Of a DNA stretch of 64,000 bases, positions 1 through 8,643 are shown piece after piece. The number at the start of each line of letters is the position of its first letter. Position 1 is the first letter of the stretch. This DNA comes from Shinella zoogloeoides (GTDB taxonomy: Bacteria; Pseudomonadota; Alphaproteobacteria; Rhizobiales; Rhizobiaceae). The stretch covers positions 620,001 to 684,000 of the forward strand of contig NZ_QNUJ01000001.1 of NCBI RefSeq assembly GCF_003574625.1, given 5' to 3'. A model generated the notes under the pieces. It was not told the DNA's origin. It saw nothing but the letters and a program-made list of their open reading frames with translations, and searched no databases. Made by a program: the position numbers and the translations under genes.

Positions 1-396
1 CCTGCGGGTGTGCAGGACCTTTGGTTCGCGCGGCTCTACCTGCTCAAGCCGCTGATCGTGGTGGTATTGTCGATCTTCTGGATGCTGTCCGGGCTGATCC
101 CGCTTTTCGACCCCGCAGGCGCGGCCTCTTTCTTGCGGCCGTTCATGCCCGTCGCTGCCGTCTGGTTCGTGACCTTCGCCACGTGCGCCGTCGATATCGC
201 GCTGGGGCTCGCCGTTCTCTATCGACCATGGACGCGCCGCGCCCTGCTCGGCATGCTCATCGTCTCTGCGGCCTATCTTGCCGGTGGAACGATCCTCACG
301 CCGGGCCTCTGGCTCGACCCGCTCGGCCCGTTCGTGAAGGTTCTTCCCTCCATGGTCCTGGCGGGTGTCGCCATCGCGATATTGGAGGAGCGCTGA
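1..396 (+). CDS. C-terminal part of an SDR-type protein with DoxX-like membrane domain (5' end outside window)
   Basis: The frame is open to the first base, so the gene probably starts upstream; the first internal start is a GTG at 10. The visible 131 residues hold about four hydrophobic helices. The opening (VQDLWFARLYLLKPL) and the close (FVKVLPSMVLAGVAIAILEE) match, from memory, the DoxX-like C-terminal domain fused behind a short-chain dehydrogenase/epimerase domain in many proteobacteria. That fused form often precedes a DUF2269 gene, as it does here: the stop overlaps the next ATG (TGATG). The protein should sit in the inner membrane. Its function is unknown, and the dehydrogenase half is not visible. 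Confidence 0.75.
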   Translation, partial: PAGVQDLWFARLYLLKPLIVVVLSIFWMLSGLIPLFDPAGAASFLRPFMPVAAVWFVTFATCAVDIALGLAVLYRPWTRRALLGMLIVSAAYLAGGTILTPGLWLDPLGPFVKVLPSMVLAGVAIAILEER

Positions 397-878
397 TGCC
401 GGAATGGGTGGATATCCTGCGGCTGCTGCATGTCGTCGGCGCGACCGTTCTGTTCGGCACGGGCGCGGGCATCGCCTTCTTCATGGTCATGGCTCATCGG
501 ACCCGTAATTCCTCCCTCATCGCCCATGTCGCGGGAACGGTCGTCGTCGCCGATACGCTTTTCACCGCCACAGCCGTCGTCCTCCAGCCGGTCACGGGAT
601 ACCTGCTCGCCCGAGAGATCGGATGGTCGCTCACCGAAGGCTGGATCGTCCTGTCGCTTCTTCTCTATGTTCTGACCGGCCTGTTCTGGCTGCCGGTTGT
701 GGCCATTCAAATCAGGCTGAGAAACCTCGCCCACGTTGCCGCGATCAACAACGAGGTACTTCCGCCAGCCTACTTTCGTCTCTATCGCATCTGGTTTCTG
801 TGCGGTTTTCCGGCGTTCTTCGCGGTTATCGGCATTCTCTGGCTCATGCTTGTGAAACCGTCTTTTGCGTTCTTCTGA
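396..878 (+). CDS. DUF2269 family integral membrane protein
   Basis: A 160-residue protein of four to five hydrophobic helices. The start (MPEWVDILRLLHVVGATVLF) and the conserved pattern around GTGAGIAFFM and VVLQPVTGYLLA are typical of DUF2269, a family of unknown function. The ATG is chosen because it overlaps the stop of the upstream DoxX-like gene, which implies translational coupling. Longer in-frame alternatives would run through that gene. The family commonly sits beside SDR/DoxX proteins, but I infer no activity. Confidence 0.85.
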   Translation: MPEWVDILRLLHVVGATVLFGTGAGIAFFMVMAHRTRNSSLIAHVAGTVVVADTLFTATAVVLQPVTGYLLAREIGWSLTEGWIVLSLLLYVLTGLFWLPVVAIQIRLRNLAHVAAINNEVLPPAYFRLYRIWFLCGFPAFFAVIGILWLMLVKPSFAFF

Positions 879-892
879 CGTGTCTCGAGCGT

Positions 893-915
893 CCGTTGTT
901 GAAACCGAACGACGG
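893..915. terminator. Possible bidirectional hairpin between convergent genes
   Basis: Arms CCGTTGTT (893-900) and AACGACGG (908-915) pair with one G-U and a 7-nt loop, between the stops of the DUF2269 gene and the minus-strand ROK regulator. There is no clear T-run, so this is weak. Confidence 0.3.
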
Positions 916-941
916 AATGGCCTGACGGGAGCGACGGATGA

Positions 942-2141
942 TCAGCCGGCCATATCCTTGTCGACGCGGGAGCTGTCAAAGCAGCGCTGATGGGCGATGG
1001 CAGCAACGCCGATGGCGCATTCGTAGGGTTCGAGACTGAACAGGCGAACCTCCGGCGCCGGCAGACCGGGAACGATGCCGGCGGCGACATCCCGGCGGAG
1101 GCCCTCGATGATGAGGGAGAGTACCGGGCCCAGCGCGCCGCCGAGGAAGACCGTCGAAGGATTGAAGATATTGGCAAGGCTGACGATAGCCAGCGAAAGC
1201 CATCCTGCAAGATCGGCCACGGACGCCATCGCCGTGGGATCGCCGGAATTGAAACGGTCGGCCACTTCCGCCGAAAGCGCCTCGAATTGCGCCTCTTCGA
1301 GACTGTCTGTCCCCAGATAGGACCGCGCCAGCGCGTCGAGCCCGACATGGCTTTCAAGGCAACCGCGGTGTCCGCAGCTGCAAACGGCGCCATCGCGGGC
1401 GATGCGCATGTGGCCGAGCTCGCCGGTGGCGCCGCTCGCGCCGCGCAGGAGCCGGCCGTTCATCACCGCCGCCCCGCCGCATCCCCGGCCGATCACGAGA
1501 AAGACGGAGCAGCCGGTCTGGAGTTCCGGCATGGTGTAGACGGATCCAAACGCCGCGGCGCCGGCGTCGTTTTCCACGAAACAGGGCCGGCCGACGGCGG
1601 CTTGCAGGGGGGTCAGGAGATCGACTTCCTTCCAGCCAAGGATCGGCAGATTGATGACAAAACCTTCCAGATTGACCACGCCGGGTACCGTGACGCCGAC
1701 GCTCTGAACGCGGCCGGCATAACGAAGATCGCGCTCCAGCATCGCTACATGCGCGGCGATCGCGTCGACGACCTCTTCCGGCGTGATCGTGCGGCTGACA
1801 TGCACATCGGACGTGGCGACGCTGTTTGCCGTCAGGTCGATAAGGGCATAGCGCAGAATGCCGACGCCGATCTCGACGCCGAGGAAATAGATCGCACTCG
1901 GGTTGAGCGCGAGTGCCACGCCCGGCCGCCCGGCATCGCGTGCTGCCCCCGGCGTCTTTTCTTCAGGCTGCACCTCGCGCACCAGTCCGCGCAGAGCGAG
2001 ACCGTTGACGAGGCGCGTCACCGAGGCCGGTGTCACCTCGAGATGACGGGCGATATCGGCCCGGCTCGCCGACCCGCCCAGCCGCAGGAAACGAAGGATC
2101 TGCCGCTCGTTGATTTCCTTGGCAAGGGTCTGGTCTGCCAT
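942..2141 (-). CDS. ROK family transcriptional regulator
   Basis: A 399-residue ROK repressor of the NagC/Mlc/XylR type. The N-terminus (about 10-55) is a winged helix-turn-helix (NERQILRFLRLGGSASRADI, then ASVTRLVNGLALRGLV). The rest is the ROK sugar-binding domain with the zinc motif CSCGHRGCLE (Cys254, Cys256, Cys261) preceded by GELGH (His244). The length is typical of ROK regulators; ROK kinases lack the HTH. It is divergent from the sugar ABC operon at 2415, and matching 17-bp dyads lie in front of both genes (2188-2204 and 2367-2383). It is therefore inferred to repress itself and that operon, with a sugar or sugar derivative as inducer. Confidence 0.93.
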   Translation of the reverse strand: MADQTLAKEINERQILRFLRLGGSASRADIARHLEVTPASVTRLVNGLALRGLVREVQPEEKTPGAARDAGRPGVALALNPSAIYFLGVEIGVGILRYALIDLTANSVATSDVHVSRTITPEEVVDAIAAHVAMLERDLRYAGRVQSVGVTVPGVVNLEGFVINLPILGWKEVDLLTPLQAAVGRPCFVENDAGAAAFGSVYTMPELQTGCSVFLVIGRGCGGAAVMNGRLLRGASGATGELGHMRIARDGAVCSCGHRGCLESHVGLDALARSYLGTDSLEEAQFEALSAEVADRFNSGDPTAMASVADLAGWLSLAIVSLANIFNPSTVFLGGALGPVLSLIIEGLRRDVAAGIVPGLPAPEVRLFSLEPYECAIGVAAIAHQRCFDSSRVDKDMAG

Positions 2142-2187
2142 GTCGGAATCCCCCGCCTTTCAGCATGCGATGTCTGGAGTCATTGCG

Positions 2188-2204
2188 TTTATTACTTTTA
2201 TAAA
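2188..2204. promoter_or_regulatory. Putative ROK operator 1 (regulator side)
   Basis: The dyad TTTATTACTTTTATAAA starts 47 bp upstream of the ROK regulator ATG. It shares the layout TTTnTTACTTTnAnAAA with the copy at 2367-2383, which suggests autoregulation. Confidence 0.6.
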
Positions 2205-2343
2205 AAAATGTCATTTTGTTTCGGGCAAATTCACGGCTCATGATTTGCCGTCCACGAGAAAAATTCACGAAAATCGGGCCTTGAGTCCATTATGTCAGCC
2301 TTATTGACGCAATTTGCCCGCGGGAGCGCAAAAACATTCCTCG

Positions 2344-2383
2344 TTGACAAAGGTAAATGCGTTCTATTTCTTACTTTAAGAAA
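2344..2383 (+). promoter_or_regulatory. Putative promoter with ROK operator 2 (operon side)
   Basis: A consensus -35 TTGACA (2344-2349) is followed by a weak -10 near 2365-2370 (TATTTC, spacer 15). The dyad TTTCTTACTTTAAGAAA (2367-2383; arms TTTCTTA and TAAGAAA) covers the -10/start region. It resembles the dyad at 2188-2204 and is well placed for repression. Confidence 0.6.
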
Positions 2384-2414
2384 GATATTTATCCAGGCTC
2401 AGGGAGGAGGTTGG

Positions 2415-3158
2415 ATGAGCAAGCTTGCCAGTCTCGAAAACATTGTCATGGAATTTGGCGCCATCCGCGCACTCGACGGCGTGTCGATCGATATCAACCG
2501 TGGCGAAGTGCTCGGCTTGATGGGCGACAACGGCGCGGGCAAGTCGACGCTGGTGAAAACCATCGCCGGAAACTTCCAGCCGACCGCCGGCCGCTACGTC
2601 TTCGAGGACCAGGATGTCAGTTTCTCCGGCCCGGCCGATGCCCGCCGGCACGGCATCGAGGTCGTCTACCAGGACCTGGCGCTCTGCAACAACCTTACGG
2701 CCGCAGCCAATGTCTTCCTCGGCCGCGAGCCGATGCGGCAGGTCGGACCGTTCCGGGTGCTCGACAAGAAGCTGATGAACACGCGTTCTGCCGAAATCTT
2801 CCGCGAGCTGAAATCCGAGACGCGGCCGGCTGATCTCGTCGATCGCATGTCAGGCGGCCAGCGGCAGGCCGTGGCGATAGCCCGCACGCGCCTTTCCAAC
2901 TCCAAGCTGGTGCTGATGGACGAGCCGACCGCAGCCATCAGCGTGCGGCAGGTGGCCGAGGTGCTGGCGCTGATCCGGCGGATGAAGGAACAGGGCCTCT
3001 CGGTCATCCTCATCAGCCACCGCATGCCCGATGTCTTCGACGTCTGCGATCGTGTCGTGGTCATGCGGCGCGGCCGCAAGGTCGCCGACAAGCCGATAAA
3101 CCAATCCAGCCCGGAGGAGGTCACCGGCCTCATCACCGGTGCCATCCACGCCGCCTGA
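2415..3158 (+). CDS. Sugar ABC transporter ATP-binding protein (single-domain, FrcA type)
   Basis: A 247-residue single nucleotide-binding domain that powers carbohydrate uptake at the inner membrane. Walker A is GDNGAGKST (37-45), the signature is MSGGQ (145-149, Met in place of the usual Leu), Walker B ends LMDEPTAA with Glu170, and the switch His is in ISH (202). The chosen ATG has a strong ribosome site (AGGGAGGAGG, 2401-2410); the frame extends upstream only through the promoter region. One domain rather than the fused two-domain RbsA form is usual in FrcA-like systems. First gene of the ROK-controlled operon, 14 bases before the permease. Confidence 0.92.
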   Translation: MSKLASLENIVMEFGAIRALDGVSIDINRGEVLGLMGDNGAGKSTLVKTIAGNFQPTAGRYVFEDQDVSFSGPADARRHGIEVVYQDLALCNNLTAAANVFLGREPMRQVGPFRVLDKKLMNTRSAEIFRELKSETRPADLVDRMSGGQRQAVAIARTRLSNSKLVLMDEPTAAISVRQVAEVLALIRRMKEQGLSVILISHRMPDVFDVCDRVVVMRRGRKVADKPINQSSPEEVTGLITGAIHAA

Positions 3159-3172
3159 GAAGGGAGGAAACC

Positions 3173-4177
3173 ATGTCCCAGCAAGACGTCCCCGACATGA
3201 ACATCGACCTCCTGAAGCGCCATGACCGATCGCTTCTGCGCCGGCTGATGCTCACGCAGGAAATGTGGATCGCGATTGCCATCGTCGTGCTTGGCCTTGC
3301 CGTCTCGATGATCTCCGGCAAGTTCGCCACGTCCGGCAACCTCTTGAACGTGCTGCAGAATGCCTGCTTCATCGGCCTGATGGCGCTCGGCATGACACCG
3401 GTGCTGATCAGCGGCGGGATCGACATTTCCGTCGGTTCGATCCTCGGGCTCAGCGGCGTGACCCTCGGCGTCCTGCTGAATGCCGGCGCGCCCTTGCCGG
3501 TCGGCATCGCCGGGACGCTTGCCGTCGGCCTCGTTTTCGGCGGACTCAACGGCGCCGTCATCACGTTCGCCAAGTTGCCACCGTTTATCGTGACACTGGC
3601 GACCCTGTCGATCGGGCGCAGCCTTGCGCTCGTCATCAGCGACAATCAGGTGTTTTACGAGTTTGGCACGGCGACGGAATCGATCCTGGCGCTCGGCGGC
3701 GGCTACACGCTCGGCGTTCCCAATGTCGTCTATGCGCTCGTGGTCTTCGTCATCGTGCTGCATTGCCTCCTGACCATGACGCGCTGGGGCCGCTACATCT
3801 TCGCCATCGGCGGCAACGAGAGCGCTGCGCGTCTTGCGGGCATCTCGGTCGATGCCATCAAGGTCTCGGCCTATGCCTTCAGTGGCCTGATGGCCGCGGT
3901 CAGCGCGATCTTCCTCGTCGGCTGGCTCGGCGCCGTCACGAACGCCATCGGCACGGGCTACGAATTGCAGACCATCGCCTCGACGGTCATCGGCGGCGCG
4001 TCCCTGACCGGTGGTTTCGGCACGGCGCTCGGTGCCGCGATCGGCTCGATCCTGATCGAGGTGATCCGCAACGCGCTGCTGATCGCCGGCGTCAATCCGT
4101 TCTGGCAGGGCACGTTCGTCGGCGGCTTCATCCTCGCCGCGGTGCTCCTCGAACGCATCCGGTCGCTGCGCCGCTGA
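3173..4177 (+). CDS. Sugar ABC transporter permease (RbsC/FrcC family)
   Basis: A 334-residue permease of the branched-chain/ribose class with about eight to ten membrane helices. Typical landmarks are GGIDISVGSILGL near residue 80, PPFIVTLATLSIGR near 135 and the glycine-rich TVIGGASLTGGFGT near 280. It should form a homodimeric channel with the ATPase at 2415 and take substrate from the binding protein at 4271. The start has GGGAGG a few bases upstream. The substrate is unknown, probably a monosaccharide, cyclitol or sugar acid judging from the enzymes that follow. Confidence 0.92.
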   Translation: MSQQDVPDMNIDLLKRHDRSLLRRLMLTQEMWIAIAIVVLGLAVSMISGKFATSGNLLNVLQNACFIGLMALGMTPVLISGGIDISVGSILGLSGVTLGVLLNAGAPLPVGIAGTLAVGLVFGGLNGAVITFAKLPPFIVTLATLSIGRSLALVISDNQVFYEFGTATESILALGGGYTLGVPNVVYALVVFVIVLHCLLTMTRWGRYIFAIGGNESAARLAGISVDAIKVSAYAFSGLMAAVSAIFLVGWLGAVTNAIGTGYELQTIASTVIGGASLTGGFGTALGAAIGSILIEVIRNALLIAGVNPFWQGTFVGGFILAAVLLERIRSLRR

Positions 4178-4270
4178 CGGCCGCGCCCGCATAAGGTCAG
4201 GGCGCGGGGGAGGAGTGCCGCTGCGCCGTGAAACGAAACGTCTTTAACAGCGAACCAAGGAGGAGATACC

Positions 4271-5287
4271 ATGTCGCTGTCAGGAAGCCTGAAATTTACC
4301 CTGTCGTCCGCGGCGATCGCGCTTTGCGCCTTTGCCTCGACGGCCAATGCCGCAGACCGGGAATTCGCACTGGTCTTCAAGGTGCTCAACAACGCCTTCA
4401 GCCCGCCGATCGACGCCGGCTGCAAGGACGCTGCCAAAAAGCTCGGCGACGTCACCTGCACCTATATCGGCCCGACGGAATATGACGAAGCCAAGCAGGT
4501 GCAGCTTGCGCAGGACATGATCACCCGCGGCGTCGACGGGCTCGGCATTTCCGCCGGCAACCCGAAGGCGATGGCGCGCATCCTCAAGATGGCGAACGAC
4601 AAGGGCATCCCGGTCGTCACCTTCGACACCGACGTGCTGCCCGAAGATGCCGGGCTGCGCGCCACCTATATCGGCACGGACAACTACTCCTTCGGCGTGG
4701 AGCTCGCCAAGAAGGTGCTGGAGAACAAGAAGGAGGGCGGCACGGTCTGCATCCAGTCCGGTGCGCCGGCTTCTGAAAACCTGAAAGCCCGCGTCCAGGG
4801 CATTCGCGACACGCTCGCCGGCGCCTCGAAGGACCAGCCGGTCGACACGCTCACCGGCCAGAACGGCTGGACCGAGCCGGCCGGTTGCCCGGTCTACAAC
4901 AACGACGACATCGCGCTCGCCGCCCAGCAGGTTCGCGACGTCATGACCAACCATCCGGACCTCTCCGCCTTCGTCGCCGTCGGCGGCTGGGCGCAGTATG
5001 CGCCGCAGGCCTATAAGCAGGCGATGGAGCCGCTGAAGGAACGCCTCGACAAGAAGGATCTCGTCGTGGTCTTCGGCGACAATTTCGGCCCGCAGCTTCC
5101 GCTGCTCGCCGAGGGCCTCAGCCACTACAATATCGGCCAGCGTCCCTATGACATGGGCTACGAGACGATCATGGCCCTCGACAAGCTGACCAAGGGCGAA
5201 AAGCTCGAGCCGTTCATCCAGACCGGCACCGAGACCTGCACCCCGGCCGATGCGCTGACCACCTGCGGCAAGGTGGCCGCCAAGTAA
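4271..5287 (+). CDS. Periplasmic sugar-binding protein of ABC transporter (RbsB type)
   Basis: A 338-residue type I periplasmic binding protein. A signal peptide (hydrophobic core near 11-23, cleavage after ANA, residue 27) leads to the RbsB-like fold. The regions ALVFKVLNNAFSPPIDAGCK, PVVTFDTD and DMGYETIMALDKLTKGE are as expected for a sugar-binding protein that captures two lobes' worth of contacts. An AGGAGGAGA ribosome site precedes the ATG. A strong hairpin directly downstream (5300-5332) probably separates binding-protein expression from that of the enzyme genes. Confidence 0.92.
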   Translation: MSLSGSLKFTLSSAAIALCAFASTANAADREFALVFKVLNNAFSPPIDAGCKDAAKKLGDVTCTYIGPTEYDEAKQVQLAQDMITRGVDGLGISAGNPKAMARILKMANDKGIPVVTFDTDVLPEDAGLRATYIGTDNYSFGVELAKKVLENKKEGGTVCIQSGAPASENLKARVQGIRDTLAGASKDQPVDTLTGQNGWTEPAGCPVYNNDDIALAAQQVRDVMTNHPDLSAFVAVGGWAQYAPQAYKQAMEPLKERLDKKDLVVVFGDNFGPQLPLLAEGLSHYNIGQRPYDMGYETIMALDKLTKGEKLEPFIQTGTETCTPADALTTCGKVAAK

Positions 5288-5299
5288 CACGTCGCCAGA

Positions 5300-5332
5300 G
5301 GGGTGGGCCGGCGGAAAACGTCGGCCCACCCC
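5300..5332 (+). terminator. Strong intra-operon stem-loop after the binding-protein gene
   Basis: GGGGTGGGCCG (5300-5310) pairs perfectly with CGGCCCACCCC (5322-5332), and GCG/CGT extends the stem to about 14 pairs around a GAAAA loop. No T-run follows. It looks like a 3' stabiliser or partial terminator that raises binding-protein mRNA over the downstream genes. Confidence 0.7.
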
Positions 5333-5352
5333 ATTCCAGACAGGATAGGGAT

Positions 5353-6477
5353 ATGAGAACGCTGAAACTGGGTATGGTCGGCGGTGGGAACGGTGCGTTC
5401 TTCGGCGCCGCACACCGTGCCGCCGCCGCGATGACGGGACGCTTTTCGATGGTCGCGGGCGCCCTTTCGAGCGATCCGGTTCGCGCGCGGGAAAGCGGGC
5501 ACGATCTCGGTCTCGCCCCCGAGCGCTGCTATGACGATTTCGAGACGATGGCGAAGCGCGAGGCAAACCATGGCGGCATCGACCTCGTCGCCGTGGTGAC
5601 GCCGAACCACCTGCATGCGCCCGCCTGCCGCGCCTTCCTCGGCGCCGGCATCAACATTCTCTGCGACAAGCCGCTGACCGCCACGCTGGATGAGGCGCTC
5701 GCACTTCAAGCGGCAGCGGAGGGCAACCCCTCTCTTTTCGGTGTCGCCTACACCAATGCCGGCTTCGACATGGTGCGCGAAGCGCGTGCCATGGTGGCGG
5801 CCGGGGAAATCGGCACGGTGCGCCTGGTGCGCGTCGTCTTTCCGCAGGAATGGCTGGCCACTGCCACCGAGGCGACCGGCAACAAGCAGGCCGAATGGCG
5901 CACCGATCCGGCAAGAAGCGGCGCCGGCAGTCTCGGCGATATCGGCACCCACGCCTTCCATCTTGCAGAATTCATCACGGGCCTCACGGCGACTGCCCTT
6001 TCGGCCGAAGTCGATACCTTCGTTGCCGGCCGCCGCGTCGATGACAACGTCACGGCAAAGCTGCGCTTTGACGGCGGCGCCAAGGGGCTGCTCTGGGCAA
6101 GCCAGGTGGCGATCGGCGAGACCAACGGGCTCAGGATCGATGTGCATGGCGACAAGGGCTCGCTCGGCTGGACGGTCGAGGCGGCGAACCAACTGGCCTT
6201 CGCGCCGCTCGGCGGCCGGCGCATGGTGATCGACCGGGCCTCGCACGGAACGGCCTTCAAGGGAACGATGCCGCCCGGACATCCCCAGGGGTTCATCGAG
6301 GCGCTGGCGCGGCTCTATCTCGACATGGCCGACCAGATCGACGCGCGTCGCGACGGCCGCGCTCCGGCGGCGGACGCCCTGCTGCTGCCCGGTATTCGCG
6401 ATGGCGTGCGCGGCCTGCGTTTCGTCGATGCCGCCCTTCGCTCGGGCGCTGAAGACGGCCGCTGGACAGACATCTGA
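5353..6477 (+). CDS. Gfo/Idh/MocA family oxidoreductase (first of two)
   Basis: A 374-residue NAD(P)-dependent dehydrogenase of the glucose-fructose oxidoreductase / inositol dehydrogenase / rhizopine MocA family. The N-terminal Rossmann motif is GMVGGGNGAFFGAAHR, and the conserved active-site stretch CDKPLT (Asp in place of the common Glu of EKP) follows near residue 107. The C-terminal half is the usual alpha/beta dimerisation and substrate domain (GDIGTHAFHLAEF with His). These enzymes oxidise or reduce hydroxyls of sugars, cyclitols and derivatives. The operon encodes a second, different family member at 7570, so two oxidation steps or a C3-oxidation/reduction pair is plausible. Confidence 0.9.
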   Translation: MRTLKLGMVGGGNGAFFGAAHRAAAAMTGRFSMVAGALSSDPVRARESGHDLGLAPERCYDDFETMAKREANHGGIDLVAVVTPNHLHAPACRAFLGAGINILCDKPLTATLDEALALQAAAEGNPSLFGVAYTNAGFDMVREARAMVAAGEIGTVRLVRVVFPQEWLATATEATGNKQAEWRTDPARSGAGSLGDIGTHAFHLAEFITGLTATALSAEVDTFVAGRRVDDNVTAKLRFDGGAKGLLWASQVAIGETNGLRIDVHGDKGSLGWTVEAANQLAFAPLGGRRMVIDRASHGTAFKGTMPPGHPQGFIEALARLYLDMADQIDARRDGRAPAADALLLPGIRDGVRGLRFVDAALRSGAEDGRWTDI

Positions 6478-6489
6478 AGGGAACCGTTC

Positions 6490-7518
6490 ATGACCACACC
6501 TTTCCGTATCTTCATCATGGCACATCCGCGCCTCGTGGAAGATGTCTTCACGGACGACCATCTTGCGCGGCTCCGTGCGCTTGGCGACGTCGTCATCCAT
6601 GAGGGCGATGTGCTGACGGATGAGGATTTCGAACGCCACGTTGCGCCGGCCGATATCGCGATGGGCATTTTCGACATGCCGGCCGAGCGGCTGGCGCGGT
6701 GCCGAAGCCTCAAGGCCTTCGTCAACAGCGAGGGAAATTTCCTGCCCAATATCGACTACCGCCATTGCTTCGAGCATGGCATCCGCGTGCTGTCGGCGAG
6801 CCATGTCTTTGCCGAGCCGGTCGCCGAAATCGGGCTGGCCATGGCGATCGACCTCGGCCGCGGCATTACCGAGGCCGACCGGCTGATGCGAGAGGGCAGG
6901 GAAGAATACGGATTTGCGGCCAACCGCACGGCGCTGCCTTTGATGCGTGCCCGGGTCGGGCTGATCGGCTTCGGCGATCTTGCCCGCGCGCTGCTGCCCT
7001 TGCTGAAACCGTTCACCTCGACCATCGACGTCTACGATCCGTGGGTGCCGGCCCTCCTGGTCGAGCAGGCCGGCTGCCGGCCGGTGGCGCTGGAGACCGT
7101 GCTTGCCGAGAGCGATTTCGTCTTCGTGCTCGCCGGGGTGACCTCCGACAATGCCGGTTTCCTCGACAAGCATGCGTTCGAAACGATGAAACAGGGGGCG
7201 TGCCTGCTGCTTTTGAGCCGCGCTGCGGTCGTCAATTTTCCGGACATGCTGGAGGCGGCCGCTTCCGGCCGGATCCGGGTTGCGACCGATGTCTTTCCCG
7301 TCGAGCCGGTCGCGGCCGACGATCCGGTGCGCGGGACGCCGAACATCATCCTTTCGCCCCATCAGGCCGGCGCCATGGAATCGACGCTGAACGCCATGGG
7401 CGCGTCGATCACCGCCGATATCGAACTGATCGCCCGCGGTCTTCCGCCCGCCGTCTGCAAGGTGGCGCAGCCGGAGACCGCCATGCGCTTCCGCAGCATG
7501 CCTGTGTCGAAGAGCTGA
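6490..7518 (+). CDS. D-2-hydroxyacid dehydrogenase family protein
   Basis: A 342-residue NAD-dependent dehydrogenase of the phosphoglycerate/glyoxylate reductase family. The nucleotide motif is GLIGFGDLARALLPLL (about 157-172). The catalytic Arg lies in LLLLSRAAVV, the Glu region in ATDVFPVEP and the His in SPHQAGAM, so all three expected residues are present. The start lies 12 bases after the previous gene with AAGGGAAC upstream. In this operon it may act on a hydroxy- or keto-acid made from the imported sugar; that is inference. Many family members act on bulky 2-keto acids. Confidence 0.88.
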   Translation: MTTPFRIFIMAHPRLVEDVFTDDHLARLRALGDVVIHEGDVLTDEDFERHVAPADIAMGIFDMPAERLARCRSLKAFVNSEGNFLPNIDYRHCFEHGIRVLSASHVFAEPVAEIGLAMAIDLGRGITEADRLMREGREEYGFAANRTALPLMRARVGLIGFGDLARALLPLLKPFTSTIDVYDPWVPALLVEQAGCRPVALETVLAESDFVFVLAGVTSDNAGFLDKHAFETMKQGACLLLLSRAAVVNFPDMLEAAASGRIRVATDVFPVEPVAADDPVRGTPNIILSPHQAGAMESTLNAMGASITADIELIARGLPPAVCKVAQPETAMRFRSMPVSKS

Positions 7519-7569
7519 AGAATAAGGACCGGTCCTGAAAGCGCCGTCCACCATGGAAAGGACAATGAG

Positions 7570-8643
7570 ATGAATGAGGGCAAGCCGCTGCTGAAGGTCG
7601 GAATTCTCGGTTGCGGGCCGATCTCGCAGGCCGGCCATTTCGAAAGCGCCGTGAAAGCGCGCAATGCCGAGCTTTACGCCATCTGCGACGTCGCGGACGA
7701 CCTGCGCGCCCGCATGGCCGCGACCCATGCGCCGAAAAAGGCTTTCTCCGACTACGATGCGATGCTGGCCGACCCGGATGTCGATGCGGTCATCATCGCG
7801 ACGGCGGATGCCTTCCACGTCGCCGCCGCAGCCCGCGCGCTCGAGGCCGGCAAGCATGTGCTCTGTGAAAAGCCGCTCGGAATGACCGTCGAGGAGGTCG
7901 AGGGCCTGCGGCCCGTCGTCGAGAAGAGCGGCAAGGTCTTCCAGGTCGGCCATATGAAGCGCTACGACGCCGGCCTCCAGAGCGCCAGGAGCTTCATCGA
8001 TACGGAAATGGGCGAGATGCTCGCGCTGAAGGCCTGGTATTGCGATTCCACCCATCGCTATGCCGTCACCGACGCGGTGCAGCCCTACATGATCCGCAGC
8101 GCCAACGCGAAGAAGCCGTCGCGAAATCCGAAGGCCGATCTCGAGCAGTATTTCATGCTCGCCCATGGCAGCCACCTGCTGGATACCGCCCGCTATTTTG
8201 CCGGTCCCATCCTCGCGGTCGATGCGCGGCTGCGCCAGCGGTTCGGCGCATATTCCTGGTTCATCGACGTCGAGTTCGAAAATGGCGCCATGGGCCATCT
8301 GGATCTGACGGTTGCCGTGCGCATGGACTGGCACGAAGGCTTCCAGATCTACGGCGAGTACGGCAGCATTCTCGGCAAGACCTACAATCCCTGGCTGTTC
8401 AAGAGCAGCGAGGTGGACATCTTCAGCGAAAAGACCGGGGCGACCAGCCGCGTGCTGGGTGCGGACGGCCACTTCTACCGGCGCCAGCTGGAGGGGTTTG
8501 CGGATACGATTCTCGATGGCGGGCCGCTGACCGGCGCGGGCATCGATGACGGCATCGCCTCGGTGCGCGGCATGGCGGCGGTGATGCAGTCGGTTCGCGC
8601 AAAGGCGCCGGTCAAGCTCGCCGACGCGCATGGGAGCGTGTGA
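7570..8643 (+). CDS. Gfo/Idh/MocA family oxidoreductase (second)
   Basis: A 357-residue NAD(P)-dependent dehydrogenase. The Rossmann motif is GILGCGPISQAGHF (9-22), and the canonical CEKPLGMTVEEVE follows near residue 98, with Lys of EKP thought catalytic. The later KRYDAGLQSARSF and MLAHGSHLLDTARYF regions resemble inositol and 3-keto-sugar dehydrogenases. An AAGGACAATGAG ribosome site precedes the ATG. It is distinct from the paralogue at 5353, which has CDKP. The stop overlaps the next ATG (TGATG), so it is coupled to the isomerase. Confidence 0.9.
   Translation: MNEGKPLLKVGILGCGPISQAGHFESAVKARNAELYAICDVADDLRARMAATHAPKKAFSDYDAMLADPDVDAVIIATADAFHVAAAARALEAGKHVLCEKPLGMTVEEVEGLRPVVEKSGKVFQVGHMKRYDAGLQSARSFIDTEMGEMLALKAWYCDSTHRYAVTDAVQPYMIRSANAKKPSRNPKADLEQYFMLAHGSHLLDTARYFAGPILAVDARLRQRFGAYSWFIDVEFENGAMGHLDLTVAVRMDWHEGFQIYGEYGSILGKTYNPWLFKSSEVDIFSEKTGATSRVLGADGHFYRRQLEGFADTILDGGPLTGAGIDDGIASVRGMAAVMQSVRAKAPVKLADAHGSV

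Noticed and set aside
2666-4192. A 508-codon minus-strand frame opposite the ABC genes
   Set aside because: Antisense to the ATPase and permease with low-complexity D/R/E-rich sequence; no ribosome site.
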